Shown in pieces: positions 34,856 to 43,718 of a DNA stretch of 64,000 nt (position 1 is its first letter; the number at the start of each line of letters is the position of its first letter). Source of the DNA: Pseudomonas viridiflava (GTDB lineage: Bacteria; Pseudomonadota; Gammaproteobacteria; Pseudomonadales; Pseudomonadaceae). Both the position numbers and the translations under genes were made by a program. The notes under the pieces are model-generated. The model was not told where the DNA came from. It searched no databases and saw only the letters and a program-made list of their open reading frames with translations. The stretch spans positions 1 to 64,000 of the forward strand of contig UVIF01000012.1 of assembly GCA_900596015.1 (NCBI GenBank), read 5' to 3'.

Positions 34856-35164
34856 TTAGAGCACCTGACGAATCCGCTCGCCCGCCCACTCCAACCGTTC
34901 GCACAACGGTTCGAGCAAGCAACGCATCTTGTCGGCGTCCAGCGCCGTAGAGTGGTCGGCACCCAGCAACTGCCCGGTCAACGCCAATGCATCGGTAACA
35001 TCCACCACTTGCTGAATCGCAGGCTGGATACCTTCTAGCGCCTGACTGAGGGCATTGACCTCGCTGAGCCACTGCTGGAGCGTGGCTTGGGGGACTGGGT
35101 TGGGGATGTCCAGATGTTTGAGCATTGAGTCGTGCAGGTTAGTGAGGTGAGTGGTGGCGGGCAT
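34856..35164 (-). CDS. Hypothetical small helical protein
   Basis: A 102-residue protein of no recognised family. ATG 35164 (MPATTHLTNLHDSM) has AAGGAA at good spacing; an open frame runs 20 codons further up. The sequence is amphipathic helix throughout (SEVNALSQALEGIQPAIQQV, LEPLCERLEWAGERIRQVL) with no signal peptide or membrane segment. It is divergent from the XRE regulator at 35345. Function unknown. Confidence 0.6.
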   Translation of the reverse strand: MPATTHLTNLHDSMLKHLDIPNPVPQATLQQWLSEVNALSQALEGIQPAIQQVVDVTDALALTGQLLGADHSTALDADKMRCLLEPLCERLEWAGERIRQVL

Positions 35165-35274
35165 GGGGCGTTCCTTGTGAGATGGTGAGTGGGACTCTAC
35201 GGCGGGTCGCGTTGGCCTTGGCATTCATTGCCCAGCCGACGAAAAATCTCAGCGAAGCCCGTGTTGATTTTAAA

Positions 35275-35325
35275 ATACTAAGGATTGCTTAGTATATTTT
35301 CAATGAAAATCTAAGATTCTCTTAG
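35275..35325. promoter_or_regulatory. Two ctaag-N5-cttag operators before the XRE gene
   Basis: atactaag-gattg-cttagtat at 35275-35295 and ctaag-attct-cttag at 35311-35325 share half-sites and a five-base spacer, with centres 33 bases apart (about three helical turns). They end 20 bases before the start of the XRE regulator, which fits autoregulation. Confidence 0.65.
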
Positions 35326-35344
35326 CCTTCGTGGAGGCTGAGAA

Positions 35345-35653
35345 ATGAGCATTTTTTGCAAGCGTCTGAAGGATGCGAGGAAAGCAGCAGGAATATCGCA
35401 AGAGCGGTTGGGACTTTTGGCGGGGATCGAGCCTGCGTCGGCCAGCGCTAGGATGAATCAGTACGAGACAGGCAAGCACGCGCCTAATACGTCGACGGTT
35501 TCACTGATCGCAGGTGTGCTGAACGTGCCGCCTTCGTATTTCTACAGTGAGGATGATGAAGAGGCGCGACTGTTAGTGCTGTTTCACCGTATGGACAGCG
35601 CGGAGCGTATGCAGATATTGGACTGGGCTGCAGGGCAACTGGATTCTAGATAA
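35345..35653 (+). CDS. XRE-family regulator
   Basis: A 102-residue DNA-binding protein. The HTH covers about 6-62 (LKDARKAAGISQERLGLLAG, MNQYETGKHAPNTSTVSLIA, GVLNVPPSYF) and is followed by a short helical tail. GGAGG stands just before the ATG. It ends three bases before the LysE exporter gene, so the two probably form an operon. Two matching palindromes upstream are likely its own operators. Confidence 0.85.
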   Translation: MSIFCKRLKDARKAAGISQERLGLLAGIEPASASARMNQYETGKHAPNTSTVSLIAGVLNVPPSYFYSEDDEEARLLVLFHRMDSAERMQILDWAAGQLDSR

Positions 35654-35656
35654 GGG

Positions 35657-36307
35657 ATGACTATGTTTGATATCACCAACCTCTGGCTTTTTATAGTTTC
35701 TGTTTTTCTGCTTTCCATTACCCCAGGCCCTGACATGGCTTACGTGGTAGGGCAAAGTGTTGCAAATGGTCGACGTGCAGGTGTCATCTCAGCGGCTGGA
35801 GTGGCCTTGGGTAGTTGCACTCATGCGTTGGCGAGCGTCGTGGGGCTCACTGCTCTGATTGCGGCCTCGCCTGTCATGTTTACCCTAGTTAAATATGTTG
35901 GCGCGATTTACCTGATCTACCTGGGTGGAAAGTTGGTGCTCGATACCTTTGGTCGCGCACGCGCAGAAGCCGCTGAAAGCGCTGACATCAAAAAAGACGC
36001 GGATCTCTATGGCCTGCTGTCAAAGGGGTTCATAACGACCCTGATGAATCCAAAGGTTCTGCTGTTCTTCATTTCATTCTTCCCACAATTCGTAGCGCCT
36101 GGAGGCGAGCACCACACCGCGTCTTTCCTGGTGTTGGGATTGACCTATGCGCTGGTAGCATTTTTGACCGACGCAACTTTTGCCATGCTGGCTGGAAGTG
36201 CCTCAAGCGGCATGTCACGCAACAGATCCATGCAGAAACTGATGGATCGTGTCGTCGGAGGTGTATTCATCGCGTTAGGCATCAGGCTTGCGCTGACTCG
36301 TACCTGA
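35657..36307 (+). CDS. LysE/RhtB-family exporter
   Basis: A 216-residue inner-membrane amino-acid or metabolite exporter. It has the family start WLFIVSVFLLSITPGPDMAYV with the ITPGPD motif, GVALGSCTHALASVVGLTAL, and about six membrane segments. A second ATG two codons in is equally possible. It is coupled to the XRE gene before it, suggesting export controlled by that regulator. Substrate unknown. Confidence 0.88.
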   Translation: MTMFDITNLWLFIVSVFLLSITPGPDMAYVVGQSVANGRRAGVISAAGVALGSCTHALASVVGLTALIAASPVMFTLVKYVGAIYLIYLGGKLVLDTFGRARAEAAESADIKKDADLYGLLSKGFITTLMNPKVLLFFISFFPQFVAPGGEHHTASFLVLGLTYALVAFLTDATFAMLAGSASSGMSRNRSMQKLMDRVVGGVFIALGIRLALTRT

Positions 36308-36436
36308 AAATGCCGAGGTAATCGCCGGGTTTTGCAGGTGATCACGAATCACATCCGGTGACGGATGCAGGCCATTGGTCGACGCCGCAGACTTATCGAC
36401 TGCCGTGTATCCCCCAATACCCGGCAAACTGGGTCA

Positions 36437-37558
36437 TTACAATGCGAACGTCGCCCCACGCGCATTTACGAACAACGAATAGATCGAGTGACTGCCGGCC
36501 ATGAATAGCCGGTTTCCTTCCCGCCCGCCGAAGCACACGTTTGGGCAGCGTTCGGGCAGGGAAATGTGCCCGATGGCCTTGCCCTGTGGATTGAACACCC
36601 GCACGCCGTCGAGTTTTTCCAGGTCGGCCTTGGGATCACCATTGCCGCCCCAGCCACACCACAAGTTACCTGCCTCGTCGCACTTGATGCCGTCGATGGC
36701 AGCGTAATCCAACCCTTCGATATGTTTGCGGCGCTCGCCCAGGGTACCGTCGTCCTTCACATCGATCGCCCAGATCAGTCGATTGGGCTTGGCCCGGCCT
36801 TCGACGACGTACAGCAGTTTTTCGTCGGGTGAAAAACACAGGCCATTCGGCCCGTTGATGTCGTCGATCACCCGCGTGACTTTCCTGCTGTCGCCGTCGA
36901 TGCGATACACCGCGTGTGGTTGAGTGGGGGTGATCTTGTGGCCTTCATAGTTGTTGATGGTCTGGAAGGGCGGATCGGTGAACCAGATGGAGCCGTCGGT
37001 TTTGCAGACGACGTCATTGGGGGAATTGAAGGGCTTGCCGTCGAAACTGTCAGCCAGCACGGTGACGGTGCCGTTGTGTTCGGTACGCGTGATGCGGCGG
37101 CCTTCATTGGTGGTGGTAGAGCCTTCGCAGACGATCAGTCGCCCGTGGCGATCCTGGCACATGCCGTTGGAGAAGTTGGAGTGTTCGCGGTACACGGAGA
37201 AGGTGTCCGTGATTTCGTCCCAGCGCATGATGCGATTGTTGGGGATGTCGCTGACCAACAGATAGCGACCAGCGCCGATCCATACCGGCCCTTCGGCCCA
37301 GCGCAGGCCGGTGGCCAGCCTTTCGACACTGGCATTGAACACGCGCAACTCAAGGAAACTGTCGTCGAGCACGTGCACCAGCGGGTCAGGGTAACGCTGA
37401 CTCAAGGGCTCGGCGGCACTGGACAGCCTGGGCAGCGCAGCGCTGCCCACGGTGGCGAGCGTGGCGGAAACAGCGAGGGATTGTTTCAGAAAACTGCGGC
37501 GGGTATTGCCCTTTGCTCGGTCGAGACGTTCAGGCCCGGCGGACGGGAATGAGTCCAT
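36437..37558 (-). CDS. SMP-30/gluconolactonase-family protein, Tat-exported
   Basis: A 373-residue beta-propeller lactonase-type protein. The twin-arginine signal is NTRRSFLKQSLAVSATLATV. Metal-site residues typical of the family are Glu in RWAEGPVWIG, Asn in NSPNDVV and Asp in AIDGIKCDE. It would hydrolyse a sugar lactone in the periplasm. It is a single gene, divergent from the FIST receptor. Confidence 0.88.
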   Translation of the reverse strand: MDSFPSAGPERLDRAKGNTRRSFLKQSLAVSATLATVGSAALPRLSSAAEPLSQRYPDPLVHVLDDSFLELRVFNASVERLATGLRWAEGPVWIGAGRYLLVSDIPNNRIMRWDEITDTFSVYREHSNFSNGMCQDRHGRLIVCEGSTTTNEGRRITRTEHNGTVTVLADSFDGKPFNSPNDVVCKTDGSIWFTDPPFQTINNYEGHKITPTQPHAVYRIDGDSRKVTRVIDDINGPNGLCFSPDEKLLYVVEGRAKPNRLIWAIDVKDDGTLGERRKHIEGLDYAAIDGIKCDEAGNLWCGWGGNGDPKADLEKLDGVRVFNPQGKAIGHISLPERCPNVCFGGREGNRLFMAGSHSIYSLFVNARGATFAL

Positions 37559-37801
37559 GTAGCGATCTCCGTAATTTTGTTTTTATGAGGAGACTCAGTA
37601 TTGCCTTGTGATAAGACATCGTACAAGTAATCAGGCATGAGTTTTTTCATGAAAACCGAGGCGTTTCTGGAAATTTCCAAACAGCAGCCTCAACTCCATA
37701 AACCCGACCACCTGCTTCAAGTCCCCCTTCTCAAGGCCGATAGGAGAACCAATGCAAGCCACGCCCCGCGTGCGCTGTGCCCCCTTCTAGCGAGCCCAGT
37801 G

Positions 37802-39823
37802 ATGAACCTTTTCAAACGCTTCAACAACGCCCGCGCAAACAGCCAGGGCGCCGTGAGCCTGAGCTGCACGGCTGCCGAGCTGGACCGCGCCCTGGCCGGT
37901 TTGCGCGCAGATCCCGTGCTGGTGACAGGCTTCGTCTCGCCCCACCTGGACATCGACAAAGTCGCGGCCAGCGTCCGTCAGCGCTTTCCCGATGGCACCA
38001 TCAGCCTGTGCACCACCTCGGGTGAGCTGTGCAACAGCGCCGATGGCTTGTACTGCGCCGCGGGCGAGCATTGGGACCGCATCGTCCTGCAATGCTTCGA
38101 GCGCAGCGTGATTGCCTCGGCGGAAGTGGTCATGGTGCCGCTGGAGTGCGAAGACATCCGCAAGGGCGGCAAACGCATGGAGATGCGCGAGCGCATCGAA
38201 AAGCTGGTCAACAACATCAAGCGCGTGCAGGTCAGCACGCCCATCGACCACCGCGACACCCTGGCCTATGTGGTGTTCGACGGGCTTTCGGCGTCCGAAT
38301 CGTTCTTCATGGAAGCGCTTTACGAGTCGGGTCGCTTCCCCTGCCTGTTCGTCGGCGGCTCGGCCGGCGGCAAATCGGACTTCCAGAAAACCCTGATCCA
38401 CGACGGCAAGCGCAGCTACCAGAACCATGCCCAGATCGTCTTTCTGAAGACGGCTCCGGATATCCGATTCGGTGTGTTCAAAAGCCAGAACTTCGAACCG
38501 GTCGGGCTGACGTTCAGCGTGCTCACCGCCTCCGTCGAAGACCGCACCATCGACCAGGTGATCGACAGCAACGGCAACATCATGAGTATGGTCCAGGCCC
38601 TGTGCAACGCCTTCAAATGCGACAGCCACTCCCTGGAAAAGAACCTGGCCGAGTACTCTTTCGCCATTCGCGTCGGCAGTGAATTGTTCGTGCGCTCCAT
38701 TGCCCGCATCGACCACGCCCAGCAGATCATCCAACTGTTCTGCGACGTGGCGCCGGGCGAAGAACTGGTCATGGTCAAGCGCACGCCGTTGCGTCAGGCC
38801 ACGGAAAAAGACTACCGACAGTTCCTGCAAGGCAAGGGCGGCCAGCCGGTCGCCGCCATTCTCAACGACTGCATCTTGCGCAGGCTCAACAACGCCAATG
38901 ACCTAGGCAGCATGCGCGGGCTCTTTGGCGATGTGCCGGTGGTGGGCTTCTCGACCTTCGGCGAAATCCTCGGCCTGAACCTCAACCAGACCCTGACCGC
39001 GATCTTCTTCTTCCACGTCGCCAAGGGGGCTTCGTTCACCGATGAATACGTGGACCGCTTCATCGCCCACTACAGCGAGTTCAAAGCGTTCTTCCTGCGC
39101 CGCCAACTGAAGAAAATGGTTGGCTTGAATCACGTGGTGGTCAAACAGATCGAAGCCTTCAAGCGCAACGACTTCACCAGCGCGCTCGACACCCGCGGCC
39201 TGGACAACGGCATCCTTCCCGTCTTCAAAGGCCTCGCGGCCCTGGGCCAGGTGCTCTCCGACGCAGGCGAACAACAGGAGCAGATGGCCACCCAGATCAA
39301 GCATTACTCCGGCGAACTGCACCTTTCCATGGATGACCTGGCGGCCACCATCGACCGGCAGAACACCGTGTCCAGCCAGGCCGGCAGCACCGTCGAAGAC
39401 CTTGCCCGGCAGGCGGACGAAGCGGTCGTGGGCGCACGTGCGCTGGCCAGTTCGAGCCTGCAGATTCAGTCCATCGTGCAGGTGATCCAGCAGATTGCCG
39501 GGCAGACCAATTTGCTTGCGCTGAACGCTGCTATCGAAGCAGCCCGCGCTGGCGAACTGGGGAGAGGGTTTGCAGTGGTGGCCGACGAGGTGCGCAAGTT
39601 GGCGGAGATCACACGCAAGAATGCGGCGGATATCGGCGTGGATGTCGACTTGCTGTCGAGCGAAATTCAGCGGGTGGCTCAGCAGATCGAAGACCAGTCC
39701 ACTGGGGTAGGCGCGTTGAGGGAGATGCTGGATACCCTGGAGGCATCGAGCCAGGCCACGGAAGGCACGGCGAGGCGGACCAAGGGGATTGCGGATACGT
39801 TGACCGGGCTGACGCGGGGGTAG
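37802..39823 (+). CDS. Cytoplasmic FIST-domain chemoreceptor (methyl-accepting protein)
   Basis: A 673-residue receptor with no membrane segment. FIST_N occupies about 40-240 ([43 protein letters not shown]), and FIST_C about 240-400. The C-terminal signalling domain has the conserved hairpin tip [20 protein letters not shown] and [16 protein letters not shown] at about 575-615. ATG 37802 begins the FIST part; an upstream ATG at 37637 adds 55 unconvincing residues. FIST domains are thought to sense small ligands such as amino acids. The signalling domain is short and probably speaks to CheA/CheW from the cytoplasm. Confidence 0.85.
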   Translation: MNLFKRFNNARANSQGAVSLSCTAAELDRALAGLRADPVLVTGFVSPHLDIDKVAASVRQRFPDGTISLCTTSGELCNSADGLYCAAGEHWDRIVLQCFERSVIASAEVVMVPLECEDIRKGGKRMEMRERIEKLVNNIKRVQVSTPIDHRDTLAYVVFDGLSASESFFMEALYESGRFPCLFVGGSAGGKSDFQKTLIHDGKRSYQNHAQIVFLKTAPDIRFGVFKSQNFEPVGLTFSVLTASVEDRTIDQVIDSNGNIMSMVQALCNAFKCDSHSLEKNLAEYSFAIRVGSELFVRSIARIDHAQQIIQLFCDVAPGEELVMVKRTPLRQATEKDYRQFLQGKGGQPVAAILNDCILRRLNNANDLGSMRGLFGDVPVVGFSTFGEILGLNLNQTLTAIFFFHVAKGASFTDEYVDRFIAHYSEFKAFFLRRQLKKMVGLNHVVVKQIEAFKRNDFTSALDTRGLDNGILPVFKGLAALGQVLSDAGEQQEQMATQIKHYSGELHLSMDDLAATIDRQNTVSSQAGSTVEDLARQADEAVVGARALASSSLQIQSIVQVIQQIAGQTNLLALNAAIEAARAGELGRGFAVVADEVRKLAEITRKNAADIGVDVDLLSSEIQRVAQQIEDQSTGVGALREMLDTLEASSQATEGTARRTKGIADTLTGLTRG

Positions 39824-39876
39824 GGGAGCTTTGCGCAGGTTGGGCATCGGTCATGACGTCGAGTCTGCTCCGGTAC

Positions 39877-40731
39877 TCAAAGCCTGAACCCCTCGACGAT
39901 ATGCTCGGCCAACGCATCGATCATCGGCGAGCGGGTATCGGGGTTGCGCAGCAGCATGATGCTCGCCAATGGCAACAAGGGCATGCCCTCGGCTTCGCCG
40001 ATGATCCGCAGCCCCGGCGTGATCAGGCTCTGCAACTGTGCGGTGACCGCCAGGCCAACGCCGACCGCGGCCATTATCGCGGCGAGGCTGGGGCTGGAGT
40101 AGGCGATCCGGTAGGGCTTCTGCGCGGCGTCCAGGGCATTGCACGCCCATATCCGGCAAAAACAATCGGTATTGAACATCGCCAATGGCACGGGCGTTTG
40201 TTCGTGGAGAAAAAACCCTTCGGCTTCAGCCCACACGAAGCGCTCCTGACGCAGCAGCTGGCCGACTTCGCGCCCGGGCTCACGGGTAACGATCGTCAGA
40301 TCCAAATCCTTGCGTTGCATCAATTGCCGGGAGCTCTCGCAATGGACCTCCACCTGCACCAGCGGAAACGCCTGGGCGAAGCCGGACAAGATCCCCGGCA
40401 GAAAGCGCATGGCGTAGTCATCCGGAGTGCCGATGCGCACGGTGCCGACCATGTGCGGCTCGCGCAGGGTGGTGAACACTTCGCTGTGCAATTTGAGAAT
40501 GCGGCGCGCGTAACCCAACAGAATCTGCCCTTCAGCCGTCAGCTTCACCTGCCGGCCATCACGTTCGAACAATTGCCGACACAGCACGTCCTCCTCGAGC
40601 CGCTTCATCTGCATGCTCACTGCCGATTGAGTGCGGTTAACCCGCTCGCCGGCCTTGGTGAAACCGCCTTCATCGGCGATGGCCACGAAAGTACGCAGGA
40701 CTTCCGAATCGATGCTCTGGTAATGGGACAT
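39877..40731 (-). CDS. LysR-family regulator
   Basis: A 284-residue LysR protein. HTH in VLRTFVAIADEGGFTKAGER and NRTQSAVSMQMKRLEEDVLC, effector domain after about 90 (VRIGTPDDYAMRFLPGILSG). It is divergent from the small DUF1127 gene, a common pairing in pseudomonads. Target not evident. Confidence 0.87.
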   Translation of the reverse strand: MSHYQSIDSEVLRTFVAIADEGGFTKAGERVNRTQSAVSMQMKRLEEDVLCRQLFERDGRQVKLTAEGQILLGYARRILKLHSEVFTTLREPHMVGTVRIGTPDDYAMRFLPGILSGFAQAFPLVQVEVHCESSRQLMQRKDLDLTIVTREPGREVGQLLRQERFVWAEAEGFFLHEQTPVPLAMFNTDCFCRIWACNALDAAQKPYRIAYSSPSLAAIMAAVGVGLAVTAQLQSLITPGLRIIGEAEGMPLLPLASIMLLRNPDTRSPMIDALAEHIVEGFRL

Positions 40732-40826
40732 TGATCAATCTCTGAGATGCACAGCATTCAAAACATTCGTTGGATTGATGTTAAGCCTGAACCGAGAATC
40801 AAGCCATCAACCCGGAGGATGAGCAG

Positions 40827-41060
40827 ATGAAAGGTCAAACAGTGAATGCCTGTGTTTCGAACGACGGCCGCACCCAGCATAAGTCGTTGGGGCCTCTAGC
40901 CCCTCTCTGGAAGCGCATCACGCGCTGGTATGAACTAGCTTGGCAACGGCATCAACTGGAGCAGATGAGTGACGCCGGGCTCAAGGACCTGGGCTTGAGC
41001 CGTGCGGATATCTATAAAGAGATCGAGCGCCCGTTCTGGGACGATCCGTTCTGCAAGTAA
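40827..41060 (+). CDS. DUF1127 small protein
   Basis: A 77-residue protein. The C-terminal half carries the DUF1127 core (WYELAWQRHQLEQMSDAGLK, DLGLSRADIYKEIERPFW). Small DUF1127 proteins bind RNA or influence phosphate and carbon uptake in some alpha-proteobacteria; nothing specific can be said here. GGAGGATG precedes the ATG. It is divergent from the LysR gene. Confidence 0.85.
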   Translation: MKGQTVNACVSNDGRTQHKSLGPLAPLWKRITRWYELAWQRHQLEQMSDAGLKDLGLSRADIYKEIERPFWDDPFCK

Positions 41061-41214
41061 ATCGGTTTGGCCATCGCCAGAGCAAGACAAACGACGCCGT
41101 CATCCGTCTTATGGGCATGCGAGAGCATTCTCCACCGCGCAGGTGTGCCGGTCGGCTTCTTTGACGTCGACGGCATCCGCTTGCGGGCCTGCCCAACGAG
41201 GACCGTCTGAAATC

Positions 41215-42054
41215 ATGATTCGTAAAATAATTGCAGTGTTCACCGCCTGGCTTCTTGGCGCGGCGATGGCCGCTCATGCGCAGCCGGTCACGCTGGACGG
41301 TACCGAGCAATGGACCATGCAAAGCGAAGGCGGGCTGGAATACCGCATCATGATCAGCCTTCCCGAGGGTGACGTGCCCTACACCGGCGGTTATCCAGTG
41401 ATCTATCTGTTGGACGGCAATGCCTATTTCCCGGCGTTTCATGCTGCCAAACGCGCACAGGCCAAATTGCGCGGAGCCATCCTGGTGGCCATTGGTTATC
41501 TGAGCGATACGCCCCTGGACTTTGCCCGGCGCGCGTTCGATCTGACACCGCCTGCGCCCGCCGATCGCAACACACCCCCACAGGGCGGCCAGGATCTGTT
41601 TCTCGATTTCATCCAGACGCGCCTGATGCCCAAGGTGTCCGAGCATTTCAAAGTCGACGAAGACCAGCGCAGCCTGGTCGGGCACTCGTTCGGCGGGATG
41701 CTGGGCGTGTACGCGATGTTCACTCGGCCCACCCTGTTTCAACACGTTGTAGCGGTCAGCCCCAGCCTGTGGTGGCGCGACCAATTCCTGCTGGCACCTG
41801 AACGCGCCTTCACCGAGCGCGTTCGCGCTGGGCAACTCGACATGACGCAGACCAGCCTGAGCATAGTGATGGCCGAGCGTGATTCGGTCCAGGGCATCCA
41901 GGATGCCAGGGCGTTGTATTCACGCCTGCAGGAGTTGTCCGGTACCGGGCTGCGCACCGGCTTTGTGGTCGAACCTGGCGAGGACCACACCTCCATACCC
42001 TTTCGCATCCCCAATCAGGTACTGGGTGAATTGATTGGAGCAAGGCGCTATTGA
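41215..42054 (+). CDS. Periplasmic siderophore esterase, IroE/PfeE-like
   Basis: A 279-residue alpha/beta hydrolase of the esterase_D/Fes class. It has a Sec signal (IIAVFTAWLLGAAMAAHA) and the nucleophile elbow GHSFGGM, followed by VAVSPSLWWRD; the catalytic His is in GEDHTSIP near the C terminus. IroE and PfeE cut catecholate siderophores such as enterobactin to release iron. It lies just upstream of a FecI-FecR-receptor module, which supports a role in periplasmic siderophore hydrolysis. ATG 41215 begins the signal peptide; the longer frame overlaps the DUF1127 gene. Confidence 0.85.
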   Translation: MIRKIIAVFTAWLLGAAMAAHAQPVTLDGTEQWTMQSEGGLEYRIMISLPEGDVPYTGGYPVIYLLDGNAYFPAFHAAKRAQAKLRGAILVAIGYLSDTPLDFARRAFDLTPPAPADRNTPPQGGQDLFLDFIQTRLMPKVSEHFKVDEDQRSLVGHSFGGMLGVYAMFTRPTLFQHVVAVSPSLWWRDQFLLAPERAFTERVRAGQLDMTQTSLSIVMAERDSVQGIQDARALYSRLQELSGTGLRTGFVVEPGEDHTSIPFRIPNQVLGELIGARRY

Positions 42055-42092
42055 GCAGGCAGGAAAGCGCAGGCAACAACGCCTTCGCAAGC

Positions 42093-42111
42093 GCAAATGA
42101 TTCTCTTTGTG
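42093..42111. promoter_or_regulatory. Candidate Fur box
   Basis: gcaaatgattctctttgtg matches 12 of 19 positions of the Fur consensus gataatgataatcattatc. It lies 41 bases upstream of the sigma-factor ATG, where iron-starvation sigma genes usually carry one. The match is moderate. Confidence 0.4.
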
Positions 42112-42152
42112 ATATTTTCCTGCCCTGCCACTCCGCCTTTCAAGGTTCCTTC

Positions 42153-42650
42153 ATGTCCGGCCCAGATCTCAAGGCGCTGTACCTCGCCCACCGCAGCGAA
42201 ATTCAGGATTACCTGGACCGTCGTTTGCGTTGCAAAGAGACCGCCGCCGATCTGACTCAGGACACGTTCATTCGCCTCTCCGAACAGATGGGCCGAACGC
42301 CGATTGCGAATTTCCGTGCTTATCTGTTCTCCAGCGCCCGCAATCTGTTCATCGATCACACCCGGCGCCAGGAACATCGCAAGGGCGAAACCCTTGATCC
42401 GCAGACAACCTCAAGCTTCGAGCCGTCCACGCCAACGCTTGAACAAGCGGCAATTGCTCATCAACAACTCAATACGTTGAACGTCGTGATCCAGAACATG
42501 CCCGCGCCTTGTCGCGAGGTGTTCCTGATGGTGCGCGTGGAAGGCCTGACCTATGTGGAAATAGGCCAGCGCCTGGGTATTCCTGCCAAAACCGCGTATA
42601 GCCGCATGGTGCGCGCCCTGGATCTGCTCAAGATCGGTATGTCCGAATGA
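42153..42650 (+). CDS. FecI-type ECF sigma factor
   Basis: A 165-residue iron-starvation sigma factor. Region 2 is YLDRRLRCKETAADLTQDTF, continuing IRLSEQ; region 4 is EVFLMVRVEGLTYVEIGQRL with GIPAKTAYSRMVRAL. ATG 42153 is the first residue of the family alignment. It would transcribe the TonB receptor gene when released by FecR. Its end overlaps fecR by four bases. Confidence 0.92.
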   Translation: MSGPDLKALYLAHRSEIQDYLDRRLRCKETAADLTQDTFIRLSEQMGRTPIANFRAYLFSSARNLFIDHTRRQEHRKGETLDPQTTSSFEPSTPTLEQAAIAHQQLNTLNVVIQNMPAPCREVFLMVRVEGLTYVEIGQRLGIPAKTAYSRMVRALDLLKIGMSE

Positions 42651-43609
42651 GCGCCGAACCACCACCAGCGTCCCCTGTGGCGCACGTTGACGACATAAGC
42701 CATCGAGCCAGCGCCTGGTTTGCGTTGATGCAGGGCGGGTCGCCCACTGCGGCGGAACAGGCGGAGTTGGCCGCGTGGCTGGATGCCGACCCCCGACATG
42801 CCGAGGCCTATGCCCAGCTCGAGCACCTGTGGGCCGCGTCCGCGCAGTTGCATTCGCTCAACGCGGCACCGGCCGCTGCGCAACTGTCTCGACGGCGTTT
42901 CGTCGGCATGGGCATCGCCGCCAGTGCCGTGGCCGTCAGCGCATGCGCCTCCATGCTGTGGCTCAACGATATGGGCTTGCCGTTCGCCGATGTCCGCAGC
43001 GCCGTGGGCGAGCGGCGGACGGTCAGCTTGCCCGATGGGTCCACCGTCGACCTTGCCGGCCACACCGCACTGAATGTGGATTTTTCACCGACCCGGCGGG
43101 CCGTAGAACTGCTTCATGGCGAGGCTTACTTCACTGTGCTGCCTGCAGCCGCCGGTGAGTTCACGGTCAACAGCCGATCCGGGCAGGTAGTGGCCGCCGA
43201 GGGTGAATTCTGTCTGTCATGCGATGACGCATCGACACTGCTGACGGTAAGCCGCAAGACGGTCCGTGTGGTAACGGCCAACCAGCAGATCGATCTGGCA
43301 GAGGGCCTTTCGCTGCGTTTCAGCAGTGATCGGACCGGCCCCATCCAGCACGCCGAACTGGCCCAGGTACTCGCCTGGCGCAGCGGACGATTGGTGTTCT
43401 TCGACAAGCCGTTATTTACGGTCATCGATGAGCTGCAACGCTGGCGCGAAGGCCGAATCTTCATCATGGACAAGCAACTTGCCAGCCGCCGGGTCAGTTT
43501 GATCCTCAATCTGAACAAGCCCGAGCAAATGCTCGACGCCATCACCAAAGCCCTGGCGGTGCGTGTGGATCGTTACACCGACCTGATCACTCTGATCTAT
43601 CCCGCCTGA
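42647..43609 (+). CDS. FecR-type anti-sigma / sigma regulator
   Basis: A 320-residue single-pass inner-membrane protein. The N-terminal sigma-binding part has AWFALMQGGSPTAAEQAELA and AWLDADPRHAEAY; one membrane segment lies at about 84-104 (GIAASAVAVSACASMLWL). The periplasmic FecR domain (SLPDGSTVDLAGHTALNVDF) ends in an STN-like region. It relays the receptor signal to the sigma factor. Coupled to it by overlap. Confidence 0.92.
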   Translation: MSAEPPPASPVAHVDDISHRASAWFALMQGGSPTAAEQAELAAWLDADPRHAEAYAQLEHLWAASAQLHSLNAAPAAAQLSRRRFVGMGIAASAVAVSACASMLWLNDMGLPFADVRSAVGERRTVSLPDGSTVDLAGHTALNVDFSPTRRAVELLHGEAYFTVLPAAAGEFTVNSRSGQVVAAEGEFCLSCDDASTLLTVSRKTVRVVTANQQIDLAEGLSLRFSSDRTGPIQHAELAQVLAWRSGRLVFFDKPLFTVIDELQRWREGRIFIMDKQLASRRVSLILNLNKPEQMLDAITKALAVRVDRYTDLITLIYPA

Positions 43610-43718
43610 TCCCACAGAAAAATCTTTTACGCACCCTCAGGGAATTGCGTGCGCTCATGCGTCTTAGCCTGACTGATTGGTATTCGCATTTTCGCGCACT
43701 TCCTGGGGTACGACCGCA

